A DNA stretch of 64,000 nt, taken from positions 62,001-126,000 of the forward strand of contig JACKAG010000006.1 in NCBI GenBank assembly GCA_020635195.1, in the 5' to 3' direction. The stretch is from Deltaproteobacteria bacterium (GTDB lineage Bacteria > Bdellovibrionota_B > Oligoflexia > Oligoflexales > Bog-1112). A model generated the notes under the pieces. It was given only the letters and a program-made list of their open reading frames with translations. It did not search any database and was not told the origin of the DNA. How positions within the stretch are numbered: position 1 is the stretch's first letter; each line of letters starts with the position of its first letter. The translations under genes and the position numbers were made by a program. Below are positions 8,275 to 16,288 of the stretch, in pieces.

Positions 8275-8832
8275 TTATCTGAAGGTTAAGACCATACTGT
8301 CAGGATGATGAAAATCCGGTTTTTCCCCGGCATGTCTGAGAGCCCAGTAAAGAGGCTCTGCGTGATGTCTGAGATGTAATATAGCAGCCAGTCCTGAACA
8401 GAAGATTTTTTTTTCTCTTTGCTGCGGCAGCAGGGTGAATTTTACGGTCATGTGGGCTTTATCAGAAGCTGCTTGTATAAAAGTAAATATTTCCGGTTTC
8501 CAAGCGGTTGGCTGTGTATCCGCTCGTCTGCGGTAAGCATCAAAGGACAGAGCACACCAGTCTCCTGAAGGGGAAAAGATAAATTCTGCATACTGCCCTG
8601 TTTCCTGGTTGAGGACAAAGCAGGAGAAGCAGCTATTCAGCCAGATACCTTCTTTCCATCCGGAAACAGCTTCCCTGGATGGAAGGCAGAGCTGAGACAT
8701 GGGTCCTGATATTTTGAATGTCAGCAGAAGACTACTGTTTTTTGCATCCGGAAGATATTCTGCAACGACCCGGAACCGATCTGAGAGCTCTGTTGAACGG
8801 AAAGGTGCCAGAGTATGCTTTTGTTTGTTCAT
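8275..8832 (-). CDS. DOMON-like domain protein
   Basis: The 185-residue protein matches the bacterial DOMON-like family seen next to murB and lytic enzymes in proteobacteria. Visible motifs are the LW..SCFSCFV strand (WLNSCFSCFVLNQETGQYAEF), the signature FSPSGDWCALSFDAYR, and the C-terminal YWALRHAGEKPDFHHPDSM. The family is a beta sandwich with a possible sugar- or heme-type ligand pocket; no ligand is established for this subgroup. No signal peptide is visible, so it is probably cytoplasmic. It is flanked by minus-strand genes with larger gaps, so it may have its own promoter. Confidence 0.8.
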   Translation of the reverse strand: MNKQKHTLAPFRSTELSDRFRVVAEYLPDAKNSSLLLTFKISGPMSQLCLPSREAVSGWKEGIWLNSCFSCFVLNQETGQYAEFIFSPSGDWCALSFDAYRRRADTQPTAWKPEIFTFIQAASDKAHMTVKFTLLPQQREKKIFCSGLAAILHLRHHAEPLYWALRHAGEKPDFHHPDSMVLTFR

Positions 8833-8951
8833 CAGAGAAAAGACCTTTCTGTCTGAATCAATCTATGCATGCCGTGTTATCTTGCGAATCTTTGTTTTTT
8901 TTCCGCGAAGGATACAATGATTCTTCCGGACTTTTTTTCCTGACTTTCACT

Positions 8952-9953
8952 TTAAGGTGATTTTGTGAGTTTGTGATTTCTTATGGCTCTTCTGAAGGCA
9001 ACAGATTTCCTGAGTCGGGAAAGCTGTGCCCGGTCCCATCTCTTTGCCCTTTCAGCATGTTCATCTTCCGGAATTATACCACTGCTGTTAGCAGGAAAAC
9101 CCGGGACCCTGACAAGCAGAATCTGAATTTCGTTTCTGAACATATGATACTCTGTTTTAAAGTCATCACGGATGTCTTCAGATGATGGAAGGGTGTTTAC
9201 GTATTCAAGGCTGATTTTTATGAACTCAGAATCAAAGGCTCCAAATAATGATAAAAGTTTGTTAAATGCTTTCACCTGGTGAAAACCCTCATAGAGTACA
9301 GCTCTGATATCAGCAGTACCGGCAAGAACTTCAATCATGATTTCTTCCGCCGACAGGCGCCTCAGGATCGCATATGCCCTGCCCTGTGTTGCTTCACGCC
9401 GGAAGACCAGAGGTATGTCAAGGTGTACAGACAGCGTATGACCAGCTGCATTTAATGCACCAGAAGCAGAACCATGATAGGGTTGCCTCTCTCCGGAACC
9501 TGTATCCTCTAAAGATCCCAGAGCAAGGGAAGAAAAATCTCCAGAAAGATCCGGATATGACAACAGGCCAGGAAGAGCTTTTTGTCCTGACTGCTCTGCT
9601 GACTCTGGATTCGGAGCAGCTTCTGCTACATCTCTTTTTTCAGGAGAAGTCGATATGGTTTTGCTCTGATGAGAAGCAAGGCTCTCCGGAGAGATTTCTA
9701 TTTTACTTTTTTGTCTTTCCGGGATCTGCTTTGCAGAAACCATGGTCTTTAGCTGAATCACAGAAGGCAGCTCAACCACAGAAGGAGAGTGCTGCGCTTT
9801 GTCTGTCTGAAGAACATAGAATAAAGACAGGTGAATACACAGGGACAATAAGACAAAAAACCAGAGAATTCCCGGTTCAACTCGCGTGACCATCAGCTGT
9901 TCTTTTCGCAGTTTCTTAATGGAGGGAGAGCACGCCATCATTTCGCGCCACAT
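8952..9953 (-). CDS. TonB-like membrane-anchored protein
   Basis: The product (up to 333 aa) has a cytoplasmic N-terminus, one membrane segment (ILWFFVLLSLCIHLSLFYVL), a long low-complexity Ser/Pro/Glu linker (about residues 55-150), and a folded C-terminal part with LSVHLDIPLVFRREATQGRAYAILRR and DIRAVLYEGFHQV. This is the architecture of TonB-family energy transducers, but the usual C-terminal TonB motif is not evident. Starts at 9953, 9941 or 9893 are all possible and none has a good ribosome site, so translation may be coupled to the small frame ending at 9966. Confidence 0.55.
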   Translation of the reverse strand: MWREMMACSPSIKKLRKEQLMVTRVEPGILWFFVLLSLCIHLSLFYVLQTDKAQHSPSVVELPSVIQLKTMVSAKQIPERQKSKIEISPESLASHQSKTISTSPEKRDVAEAAPNPESAEQSGQKALPGLLSYPDLSGDFSSLALGSLEDTGSGERQPYHGSASGALNAAGHTLSVHLDIPLVFRREATQGRAYAILRRLSAEEIMIEVLAGTADIRAVLYEGFHQVKAFNKLLSLFGAFDSEFIKISLEYVNTLPSSEDIRDDFKTEYHMFRNEIQILLVRVPGFPANSSGIIPEDEHAERAKRWDRAQLSRLRKSVAFRRAIRNHKLTKSP

Positions 9954-9965
9954 TACACGAACGAT

Positions 9966-10211
9966 TTAAAATGACAAGGAAGATAATTTCTTTTGTTCCT
10001 CAATGCGTTCCAGAAGGCTCCTGACTTTCCTTTCAACTCCCCTTTTCTTTGATGCTGACAGCAAGTATCTGACTGTCAATTCCCCGGTGGATTCAGATGA
10101 AATCCCCGGTACGGACAGAGGTATGCTGGACAGAGCCCACTGCTGGCAGTAATATGGATCAGAACGATGAGCGATCCGGATCAGAAGGGATACGCAAGCT
10201 TCCTTCTGCAT
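9966..10211 (-). CDS. possible small protein upstream of the TonB-like gene
   Basis: An 81-residue frame of no recognised family. Its last 35 residues are helical and charged (YLLSASKKRGVERKVRSLLERIEEQKKL), unlike random sequence, while the first part is unconvincing. No ribosome site was found at the ATG. The stop lies 12 bases before the start of the TonB-like gene, which would fit translational coupling. It may be shorter than drawn or spurious, since the promoter of the plus-strand gene at 10241 must overlap it. Confidence 0.3.
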   Translation of the reverse strand: MQKEACVSLLIRIAHRSDPYYCQQWALSSIPLSVPGISSESTGELTVRYLLSASKKRGVERKVRSLLERIEEQKKLSSLSF

Positions 10212-10240
10212 GCAAAAAGGACAACCCGGAGGGAGGGTTT

Positions 10241-10753
10241 ATGAATCGTCTGGTTGCAAAACTTCAGAAGGACATCGAGAAACTTCAGCAAACCATCCAG
10301 AAAGAAAGCAATGAGCTTCTGGAAAAGGTACGAAGTATCGATCTGAAAGAAAATTTTGAGCATAAAAAAAAGGAAGTCGAAAAAACTCTGGCTCAAAAAC
10401 TCAAAAAACTGGAACCTGCATACCATCAGTTCATGAATGAGCTAAAGAAAAATGCCAGCAAAGCTGGTATTGACCTCGACAAAATTGAAAAAGAGATCAT
10501 GAGCATCGCCGCAGCTCGCTTACAGAAAACAGGGAGCAAGACAAGTTCCAGAAGCACACACGCCAAAAAGACCGCAAAAAAAGTCAGCAAAGTGAAGAAA
10601 AATTTCACTTCAGCACACAAAACAGTCAAAAAAACCGTACCATCGAAAAAAACAGAGCCTGTAAAACAAAAAAACCCTTCAGGAAAGGCTGCTATGGGGA
10701 ACGATAAATCCCGAAAAGGACCAGCCAATCCTGCCTCAGCAGCTAAAATCTGA
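10241..10753 (+). CDS. coiled-coil protein with histone H1-like basic tail
   Basis: The 170-residue product starts at ATG 10241 behind a strong GGAGGGAGG site; an upstream in-frame ATG at 10097 is not supported. Residues 1-90 form a long amphipathic coiled coil (LQKDIEKLQQTIQKESNELL...). From about residue 95 the sequence is Lys/Ala/Ser/Thr-rich with KK-A-KK-V-KK patterns, as in AlgP- and histone H1-like bacterial proteins and some basic phasin-like proteins. DNA or polyanion binding is an inference from the tail. A strong inverted repeat follows before mutY. Confidence 0.75.
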   Translation: MNRLVAKLQKDIEKLQQTIQKESNELLEKVRSIDLKENFEHKKKEVEKTLAQKLKKLEPAYHQFMNELKKNASKAGIDLDKIEKEIMSIAAARLQKTGSKTSSRSTHAKKTAKKVSKVKKNFTSAHKTVKKTVPSKKTEPVKQKNPSGKAAMGNDKSRKGPANPASAAKI

Positions 10754-10768
10754 CTCACTGCATGTAGC

Positions 10769-10807
10769 TGATCTGGCGGCAGATTTTTAATCTCATCCGC
10801 CAGATCA
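10769..10807. terminator. strong inverted repeat between the basic-protein gene and mutY
   Basis: TGATCTGGCGG (10769-10779) pairs perfectly with CCGCCAGATCA (10797-10807), and the loop itself contains AGATT...AATCT. The extended hairpin is very stable. No T-tract follows, so it could be a Rho-aided terminator or an mRNA-stabilising structure rather than a classic intrinsic terminator. Confidence 0.55.
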
Positions 10808-10837
10808 GGGCCACTCCCATAAAGAAACCGGATACAT

Positions 10838-12001
10838 ATGAACCGCACTTATCAGCTACAAAACGGAACAGATGCTCCGGATCTTTCCGGGCATCAGCCC
10901 CCTGTCATCAGAAAGAAGCTTCTGAACTGGTATAGCCAACACCGACGCCCTCTTCCATGGCGGCTAAAGTGGGAAACGCACCGGGACCCCTATCATGTAT
11001 GGGTCAGCGAAATTATGCTGCAACAGACGCTGATCCGTGTTGTGATTCCTGTCTATGAACGCTTCCTTGAGGTGTTTCCTGACCCCGCTTCCCTGGCGAG
11101 AGCGGATGAAGCTCAGATCCGGACCCAGGTACGAGGTCTTGGCTATTACAGAAGGTTCAGCCTGCTTCATAAAGGAGTACGTCAGATCCTGGAGCAGTCG
11201 GGCAGTTCTTCAGGGAGCTCAGCATCTGACCGTATGAACTGGCCTGAAACCTTCGGAGGATGGAAGGCTATTTCCGGAGTCGGAGACTACACAGCTGCAG
11301 CCATCGGCAGTATCTGCTTTGGTCTGCCGAAAGGTGCCGTCGATGGAAATGTTGAAAGAATCCTGTGCCGCTTACTGGATATAAGGCTTCCGGTCGGCTT
11401 AGCCAGACTGAAAAAACATTTTCAGTCCATGATGGATCAGATGATCTGCCAGCACTCTCCGGGTGATTTTAATCAGGCCATGATGGAGCTGGGACAACAC
11501 ATCTGCCGACCACAGCAGCCATTATGTGCTCAGTGCCCTCTCGTTTCAGTCTGTCAGGCAAACAAAAACCAGTCTGTCAGCCTGGCCCCAGCTCCGAAAA
11601 TCAGGCAGACTCCGGGAGATGTCCACCTCCGGCTGACTATCATCAGAGATGGTTCACGCTACGCCCTGCTGAAGCGTCCAGCAGACGCACGTTTTCTGAA
11701 AGCAACAGAAGGCTTCCGCACTGAGATTTATGGAGCAGACGGTGTCAATCCAGACGGCAGACTAAGCTGTCCCAGAATCCCTCAGCCAAAGCAGCTGCTC
11801 GGAACAGTCCGTCATCATATTACTCATCACCGGATAAAAGCCGATGTCTTCCTCATAAAACCCGGCATATCCGCCCAGGCAGACCCTCGTTTTCACTGGT
11901 ATCCACGGGAAGCGATCGAAGAGAAGCTATTATCAAACCTCGACCGGAAAGCCTGGACTCTGTATCTGGACAGTGATTTATCCGGAATCAGAGCTGTCTG
12001 A
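10838..12001 (+). CDS. mutY: MutY, adenine DNA glycosylase
   Basis: Removes adenine mispaired with 8-oxoguanine. The 387-residue protein shows WVSEIMLQQT (catalytic Glu region), the helix-hairpin-helix block KAISGVGDYTAAAIGSI, VDGNVERIL with the catalytic Asp, and the iron-sulfur cysteines C-x6-C-x2-C-x5-C (CRPQQPLCAQCPLVSVC). The C-terminal 150 residues hold the NUDIX-like 8-oxoG recognition domain (LRLTIIRDG.YALLKRP, then RHHITHHRIKADVF). The Ser-rich stretch near residue 120 (SSSGSSAS) is an unusual small insertion. Its 3' end overlaps the convergent murG gene by 14 bases. Confidence 0.93.
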   Translation: MNRTYQLQNGTDAPDLSGHQPPVIRKKLLNWYSQHRRPLPWRLKWETHRDPYHVWVSEIMLQQTLIRVVIPVYERFLEVFPDPASLARADEAQIRTQVRGLGYYRRFSLLHKGVRQILEQSGSSSGSSASDRMNWPETFGGWKAISGVGDYTAAAIGSICFGLPKGAVDGNVERILCRLLDIRLPVGLARLKKHFQSMMDQMICQHSPGDFNQAMMELGQHICRPQQPLCAQCPLVSVCQANKNQSVSLAPAPKIRQTPGDVHLRLTIIRDGSRYALLKRPADARFLKATEGFRTEIYGADGVNPDGRLSCPRIPQPKQLLGTVRHHITHHRIKADVFLIKPGISAQADPRFHWYPREAIEEKLLSNLDRKAWTLYLDSDLSGIRAV

Positions 12002-13073
12002 TATGCAGGTGAAGCAATTCCATGATGGCAGAAGAGGGATCGGCAGAGCTGCCTTGCTCCATCGACTGACGGAGTTTTGCCGCATCTGCATGCAGCTGCC
12101 GGATCGCTTCCAGCAATGTTTCCGGACTCAGATTCTCTTCTGACAGCTGCTGTGCCCAGCCTGCACGACTAAAACTGGCTGCATTCAGAAGCTGATCCCC
12201 ACGGCTTCCCTTCTGAAGAGGAATCAGCAGCATCGGTTTTCTCAGGCTCAGACACTCAAACAGAAAATTGGCTCCCGCACGGCCGACGACAAGCTCTGAT
12301 GCAGCGAAAAGATGCGGTAATTCTTCCCCTGCAAATTCGAAACTTTGATAACCATCTCTGACAAGCGGAGTGTCCTTCCCGGCCCCTGTCAGATGAATCA
12401 GTCTGAACTCCTGCAAAAGAAGATCCTGAGACTGAAGAACAGCCTGATTAATGGACTCTGCTCCCTGGCTTCCTCCCATAATCAGAACAACAGGCCGGCT
12501 GTCTTCCTCTGTAAAGTTGCAGATCCTGAGACCTTCCTTTGCCAACCCTTCCCGGAGAGAGCTTCTTACAGGAATTCCTGTAAGAATACCCTTTCCTGAG
12601 GGAAGGTATTTTAGTGTTTCCGGAAACGCACAAAAAATTTTCCTGGCAAATGGAGTAATCATGCGGTTTGCCAGGCCAGGCGTCACATCGGATTCATGAG
12701 TCAGCACCGGAATCCGCAAGATCCATGCCGCCACTGAAACCGGGACACTGACAAAACCACCTTTCGAAAAAACAAGATCCGGGCTGAGACGCCTCAGAAT
12801 CCACAAAGAGGACAGGACAGCTGCGATGATACGGAAGATATCTGTCAGATTGCGAACAGAAAAATAACGTCTCAGCTTGCCAGCAGGTATCTGATAAAAG
12901 GGAACCCCCTGCTCTATCATCAGCCTTTTCTCTATCCCCCCTGATCCCACATAATGAACCTCCCATCCGGCTTTATGAAATTCAGGCAACAGAGCAATAT
13001 GAGGCATCACGTGACCGGCAGTTCCTCCACCCGTCAGAACAATTTTTCGTACAGAGACAGATTCAGAAAACAT
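11988..13073 (-). CDS. murG: MurG, UDP-GlcNAc:lipid I GlcNAc transferase
   Basis: Makes lipid II from lipid I on the inner face of the cytoplasmic membrane. The protein (361 aa) has the N-terminal glycine loop VLTGGGTAGHVMPHIAL, the acceptor-domain FSKGGFVSVPVSVAAW, the linker HESDVTPGLANR, and the donor-domain GGSQGAESIN and FAASELVVGRAGANFLFE. It is the last gene of an operon that includes oppD and oppF rather than the usual mur/fts cluster. Nine bases separate it from oppF. Its stop region overlaps the end of mutY. Confidence 0.93.
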   Translation of the reverse strand: MFSESVSVRKIVLTGGGTAGHVMPHIALLPEFHKAGWEVHYVGSGGIEKRLMIEQGVPFYQIPAGKLRRYFSVRNLTDIFRIIAAVLSSLWILRRLSPDLVFSKGGFVSVPVSVAAWILRIPVLTHESDVTPGLANRMITPFARKIFCAFPETLKYLPSGKGILTGIPVRSSLREGLAKEGLRICNFTEEDSRPVVLIMGGSQGAESINQAVLQSQDLLLQEFRLIHLTGAGKDTPLVRDGYQSFEFAGEELPHLFAASELVVGRAGANFLFECLSLRKPMLLIPLQKGSRGDQLLNAASFSRAGWAQQLSEENLSPETLLEAIRQLHADAAKLRQSMEQGSSADPSSAIMELLHLHIRQL

Positions 13074-13082
13074 AAGTCTGCT

Positions 13083-14072
13083 TCAGGCAAAATGGCAGGC
13101 AACCAGGTGCGTCCTCTGACCGTCACCTGTTTCCCGCAGTTGTGGCACATCTGTCCGGCACCGGTCCTGTGCCAGTGGACACCTTGTATGAAAATGGCAG
13201 CCTGAAGGTGGCGAAACCGGTGAGGGGACATCTCCGCCAATCACCTTTCTGCTTTCTTTTCGCTTTTGCGGATCGTAAACAGGAACCGGAATCGCCTCCG
13301 TCAGGGCCTGAGTATACGGATGACGGGGCTGCCGGTAGAGATCTTCGCTGCTGGCAAACTCCACAAGCCTCCCCAGATACATAACAGCCACCATATCACT
13401 GATGTGACTGATCACAGCCAGATCATGAGCTATAAAAAGATAAGACAGATTTCTCTGTTTCTGAAGATCCATCAGTAAATTCAGAATCTGAGACTGGATT
13501 GAAACATCCAGAGCACTGACGGGCTCATCTGCAATAATCAGAGCGGGATTCAGAGCCAGAGCCCGCGCAATTCCGATGCGCTGCCTCTGACCACCAGAAA
13601 ACTCGTGAGGATAGCGATCCAGATCTTCAGAGCTGAGCCCCACGGTTTCCAGCAATTCTGCCACCCAGCGCTGCCTTTCCCCGGAGCTTCCTATCCGGTG
13701 AATCACAAAAGGTTCCTGAAGGATGGAACGAACTGTCATTCTGGGGTTCAGGGAAGAATAAGGGTCCTGAAAAATCATCTGCATTTCTTTGCGCAGGGGT
13801 CTGAGTTCATTCAACCGCATGCGGCTGATATCCTGTCCACGAAAAAAAATCTGCCCTTCCGTCGGCTCGATGAGCCTGAGAATCACTTTTCCAAGAGTGG
13901 ATTTTCCACAGCCCGACTCACCCACCAGACCAAGAGTCTGGCCCTGCTCCAGCCTGAAAGAAACACCGCTGAGAGCATACACCTGCCCGATCGCACGCCC
14001 CAGAAAGCCTCCACGAATCGGGAAATATTTTTTCAGATTCCTGACTTCCAGCAGAGGAAGTGCCTCCATCAT
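13083..14072 (-). CDS. oppF: OppF/DppF-type peptide ABC transporter ATP-binding protein
   Basis: ATPase subunit of an oligopeptide or dipeptide importer. The 329-residue protein has Walker A GLVGESGCGKSTLG, signature EFSGGQRQRIGIARAL, Walker B LIIADEPVSALD, the switch-region HDLAVISHISD, and the family's C-terminal cysteine motif (SGCHFHTRCPLAQDRC). It starts at ATG 14072 or 14069 behind AAGGAGG and overlaps the end of oppD (ATGATGG junction). No permease or peptide-binding gene is in the window, so the membrane part must be encoded elsewhere. Confidence 0.88.
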   Translation of the reverse strand: MMEALPLLEVRNLKKYFPIRGGFLGRAIGQVYALSGVSFRLEQGQTLGLVGESGCGKSTLGKVILRLIEPTEGQIFFRGQDISRMRLNELRPLRKEMQMIFQDPYSSLNPRMTVRSILQEPFVIHRIGSSGERQRWVAELLETVGLSSEDLDRYPHEFSGGQRQRIGIARALALNPALIIADEPVSALDVSIQSQILNLLMDLQKQRNLSYLFIAHDLAVISHISDMVAVMYLGRLVEFASSEDLYRQPRHPYTQALTEAIPVPVYDPQKRKESRKVIGGDVPSPVSPPSGCHFHTRCPLAQDRCRTDVPQLRETGDGQRTHLVACHFA

Positions 14073-15049
14073 CCATCCTCCTTCTGATGCTGCCAGCATG
14101 CGACGCGATGGGTCGCTGAATGAACAAAATCCGGCGGGGAGCTTTCCCGGCAGATGCTTCTGACCTGCGGACAGCGGTCATGAAACCGGCAACCAGAGGG
14201 GCGTTTACTGAGAGAAGGAACCACCCCTTCAATGGTTTCAAGGCGGGAGGCCTTCTGTCCAAGCCTGGGAACAGATCGCAGCAATCCCTGGGTATAAGGA
14301 TGCTGAGGGTTCCTGAAGATCTCTTCAGAGCTCCCGGACTCAACCGCCTTTCCGGCATACATCACCACGACATCATCACACACTTCTGCAACAACACCGA
14401 GATCATGGGTGATCATCAGGATGGACATCCCCAGCTCCTTCTGTAAATGATTCATCAGATTAAGAATCTGTGCCTGAATCGTTACATCCAGAGCCGTCGT
14501 CGGTTCATCTGCAATCAGCATTTCAGGACGACAGGCAAGGGCAATCGCAATCATGACCCGTTGCCGCATCCCCCCTGAGAGCTGATGGGGGTATTCGCCC
14601 AGTCTCAGATCCGGAGACGGTATCCTGACCAGGTTCAGCATCTCCCGGGCCCTGTTCAGGGCTTCTTTCCGGTTCAGCCTTTGATGAATCCTGTAAACCT
14701 CTGCAATCTGCTCTCCTATCGTCAGAACAGGATTCAGGCTGGTCATGGGTTCCTGAAAAATCATACTGATGCGGTTTCCCCGTATCTGACGCATCTGTTC
14801 TTCTGTCAGTGTCAGAAGATCCTTCCCGTCAAAGAAAACAGAACCAGAATCGATATGCCCCGGAGGACATTCCAGGAGGCGCAGAATGGACAGTGATGTC
14901 ACACTTTTTCCGCAGCCGGATTCACCCACAAGGCCCAGTGTTTTTCCGCGTTTTACGCTCAGGTTCAGACCATCGACGACCCGGAACCTGCCGGATTCTG
15001 TCTGAAAGCTGATTGCCAGATCTCTGAGATCGAGAAGGGCTTCAGTCAC
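14069..15049 (-). CDS. oppD: OppD/DppD-type peptide ABC transporter ATP-binding protein
   Basis: Partner ATPase of OppF, 326 aa. Walker A is GLVGESGCGKSVTS, the signature QLSGGMRQRVMIAIAL, Walker B MLIADEPTTALD, with HDLGVVAEVCD and the C-terminal cysteine motif SGCRFHDRCPQVRSIC. A GTG start at 15049 is chosen because AAGGAG lies seven bases before it; the longer frame to 15109 lacks a site and would overlap the upstream gene more. The start overlaps the stop of the GspE N-domain gene by eight bases. Confidence 0.88.
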   Translation of the reverse strand: MTEALLDLRDLAISFQTESGRFRVVDGLNLSVKRGKTLGLVGESGCGKSVTSLSILRLLECPPGHIDSGSVFFDGKDLLTLTEEQMRQIRGNRISMIFQEPMTSLNPVLTIGEQIAEVYRIHQRLNRKEALNRAREMLNLVRIPSPDLRLGEYPHQLSGGMRQRVMIAIALACRPEMLIADEPTTALDVTIQAQILNLMNHLQKELGMSILMITHDLGVVAEVCDDVVVMYAGKAVESGSSEEIFRNPQHPYTQGLLRSVPRLGQKASRLETIEGVVPSLSKRPSGCRFHDRCPQVRSICRESSPPDFVHSATHRVACWQHQKEDG

Positions 15050-15512
15050 AGCCTGTCTCCTTAAGAAAAGGAAGCTGATCGGCAAGATCAAAGTACTCAT
15101 GAATGGCACTGATCACATCATTGCGGCTGGCGACAACCAGACTAAACTGATGATGAAAGCATTCTCTGAAATACGCAACCCGTTCCCTCTGTGTAGGGTC
15201 GACCATAACAATCTCAAGATATGTTCCATCGTCTACACGGTGGCTGGGAAAACATTCCCAGGCCAGACAGCGCTGCCAGCTCAGTTGCTTTCTGCCATCA
15301 CGACCGGAATCATCTGCCACGATATTATAGACCCGGTCCATTTTCAGCAGATGAGCCAACAGATCTGCCAGAGCTTCTTCTGTAAAAATATGCGTACGCA
15401 GCAACCCGTGGAAGCCACTCAGATTCCAGCGTTCACAGTAGCGACGGACCAGAGCTGCAGTTGTCTCACTGATTTGTCCTGCATTTAACAGAAGATCAAA
15501 GATGTCATGCAT
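15042..15512 (-). CDS. GspE/MshE N-terminal-domain-like protein
   Basis: The 156-residue protein resembles the N-terminal domain of type II secretion and type IV pilus ATPases (GspE_N/MshEN): an initial helical bundle (DIFDLLLNAGQISETTAALVRRY), LRTHIFTEEALADLLAHLLKMDRVYN, then the beta part with YLEIVMVDPTQRERVAYFRECF and the terminal VVASRNDVISAIHEYF. In MshE this fold binds cyclic di-GMP, but I cannot show the binding motif here. No ATPase domain follows. It overlaps both neighbours by eight bases, so it is translated within the envelope operon. Confidence 0.72.
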   Translation of the reverse strand: MHDIFDLLLNAGQISETTAALVRRYCERWNLSGFHGLLRTHIFTEEALADLLAHLLKMDRVYNIVADDSGRDGRKQLSWQRCLAWECFPSHRVDDGTYLEIVMVDPTQRERVAYFRECFHHQFSLVVASRNDVISAIHEYFDLADQLPFLKETGCD

Positions 15513-16257
15513 CCGTATGCTTCCAGATAATTTTGTTATGACCTGGTGCGATCAAAGATCCGGAATCCTTTCCGGCAGCGATACACCATGTGATCTGATG
15601 GCTGAAAAGTCCCCAGAATGATTCCCGGACAATACTGACACAAAAGCCTGATGTTTCACTTCCCTCCGTCCCAGGATCTTCCCCGAAAAAGACCAGACGA
15701 CGCTCTTCCCCGGGGATCACATATCGCATTTTACCCCCGGAATTTTCCTGATGCAGCGGCTGCCCCAGCCATGTAAGCGGAAAGACCCCACGCAGAAGGC
15801 AGCCAAGCTCATCCGCTCTCAAACCCGAAACAAAGCCATTCACGACAAGAAAGCCGGACTCACTCAGCTCAAGATCCGGAAGCTGCCCGGGAACTGCCGT
15901 TGCAGATTCCAGGCTTCTGCCATTCCAGCCAAGATCCAGTAAAGAACGGCCGAGGGGATCTGTCAGCTGAAACTGCCAGCTATTCTTGTGCTCACTGAGC
16001 CACTCTGCATAAGCACGAAAGAGCAGCCTGTCCTTCTGATACCAGCGGATGTTCAGGGCTCCATCAGCAGGAGAGCATGAGGCAAAAAAATTTTTATGAT
16101 AAGGACTCAGCTCTGCTGACAGCTGCTGCCGAACGTCCCCTGAATGCTGACAGGCACTACTCAGAAAAAGACTCAGACTCAAGCGCAAGGCCCAGGCGGA
16201 AAAGGGCAGGAAGCAAGTCCGCTTCCGTCCTGCTGGCAGGACTAATAAAATATTCAA
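15505..16257 (-). CDS. lipoprotein, possibly LolB-like
   Basis: The frame is open far upstream but enters the TPR gene; the best start is TTG 16257 (GGA five bases upstream), giving 250 residues. A hydrophobic stretch ends in LSLFLSSAC, a lipobox, so the protein is probably lipid-anchored. The mature part has alternating strands (LNIRWYQKDRLLFRAYAEW, WQFQLTDPLGRSLLDLGW) and LLRGVFPLTWLGQPL, resembling the LolB outer-membrane lipoprotein receptor. In pseudomonads lolB follows a TPR-protein gene, as here. The LolB call rests on this context and weak pattern similarity; later TTG starts at 16188 and 16182 are possible. Confidence 0.5.
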   Translation of the reverse strand: MNILLVLPAGRKRTCFLPFSAWALRLSLSLFLSSACQHSGDVRQQLSAELSPYHKNFFASCSPADGALNIRWYQKDRLLFRAYAEWLSEHKNSWQFQLTDPLGRSLLDLGWNGRSLESATAVPGQLPDLELSESGFLVVNGFVSGLRADELGCLLRGVFPLTWLGQPLHQENSGGKMRYVIPGEERRLVFFGEDPGTEGSETSGFCVSIVRESFWGLFSHQITWCIAAGKDSGSLIAPGHNKIIWKHTDA

Positions 16258-16288
16258 AAGCGTCCGGAAAAAAGCAAAATCAAAAGAT

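Noticed and set aside
10426..10848. 140-residue minus-strand frame
   Set aside because: Antisense of the Lys-rich tail of the basic protein; its Phe/Leu-rich look is simply the complement of Lys codons.
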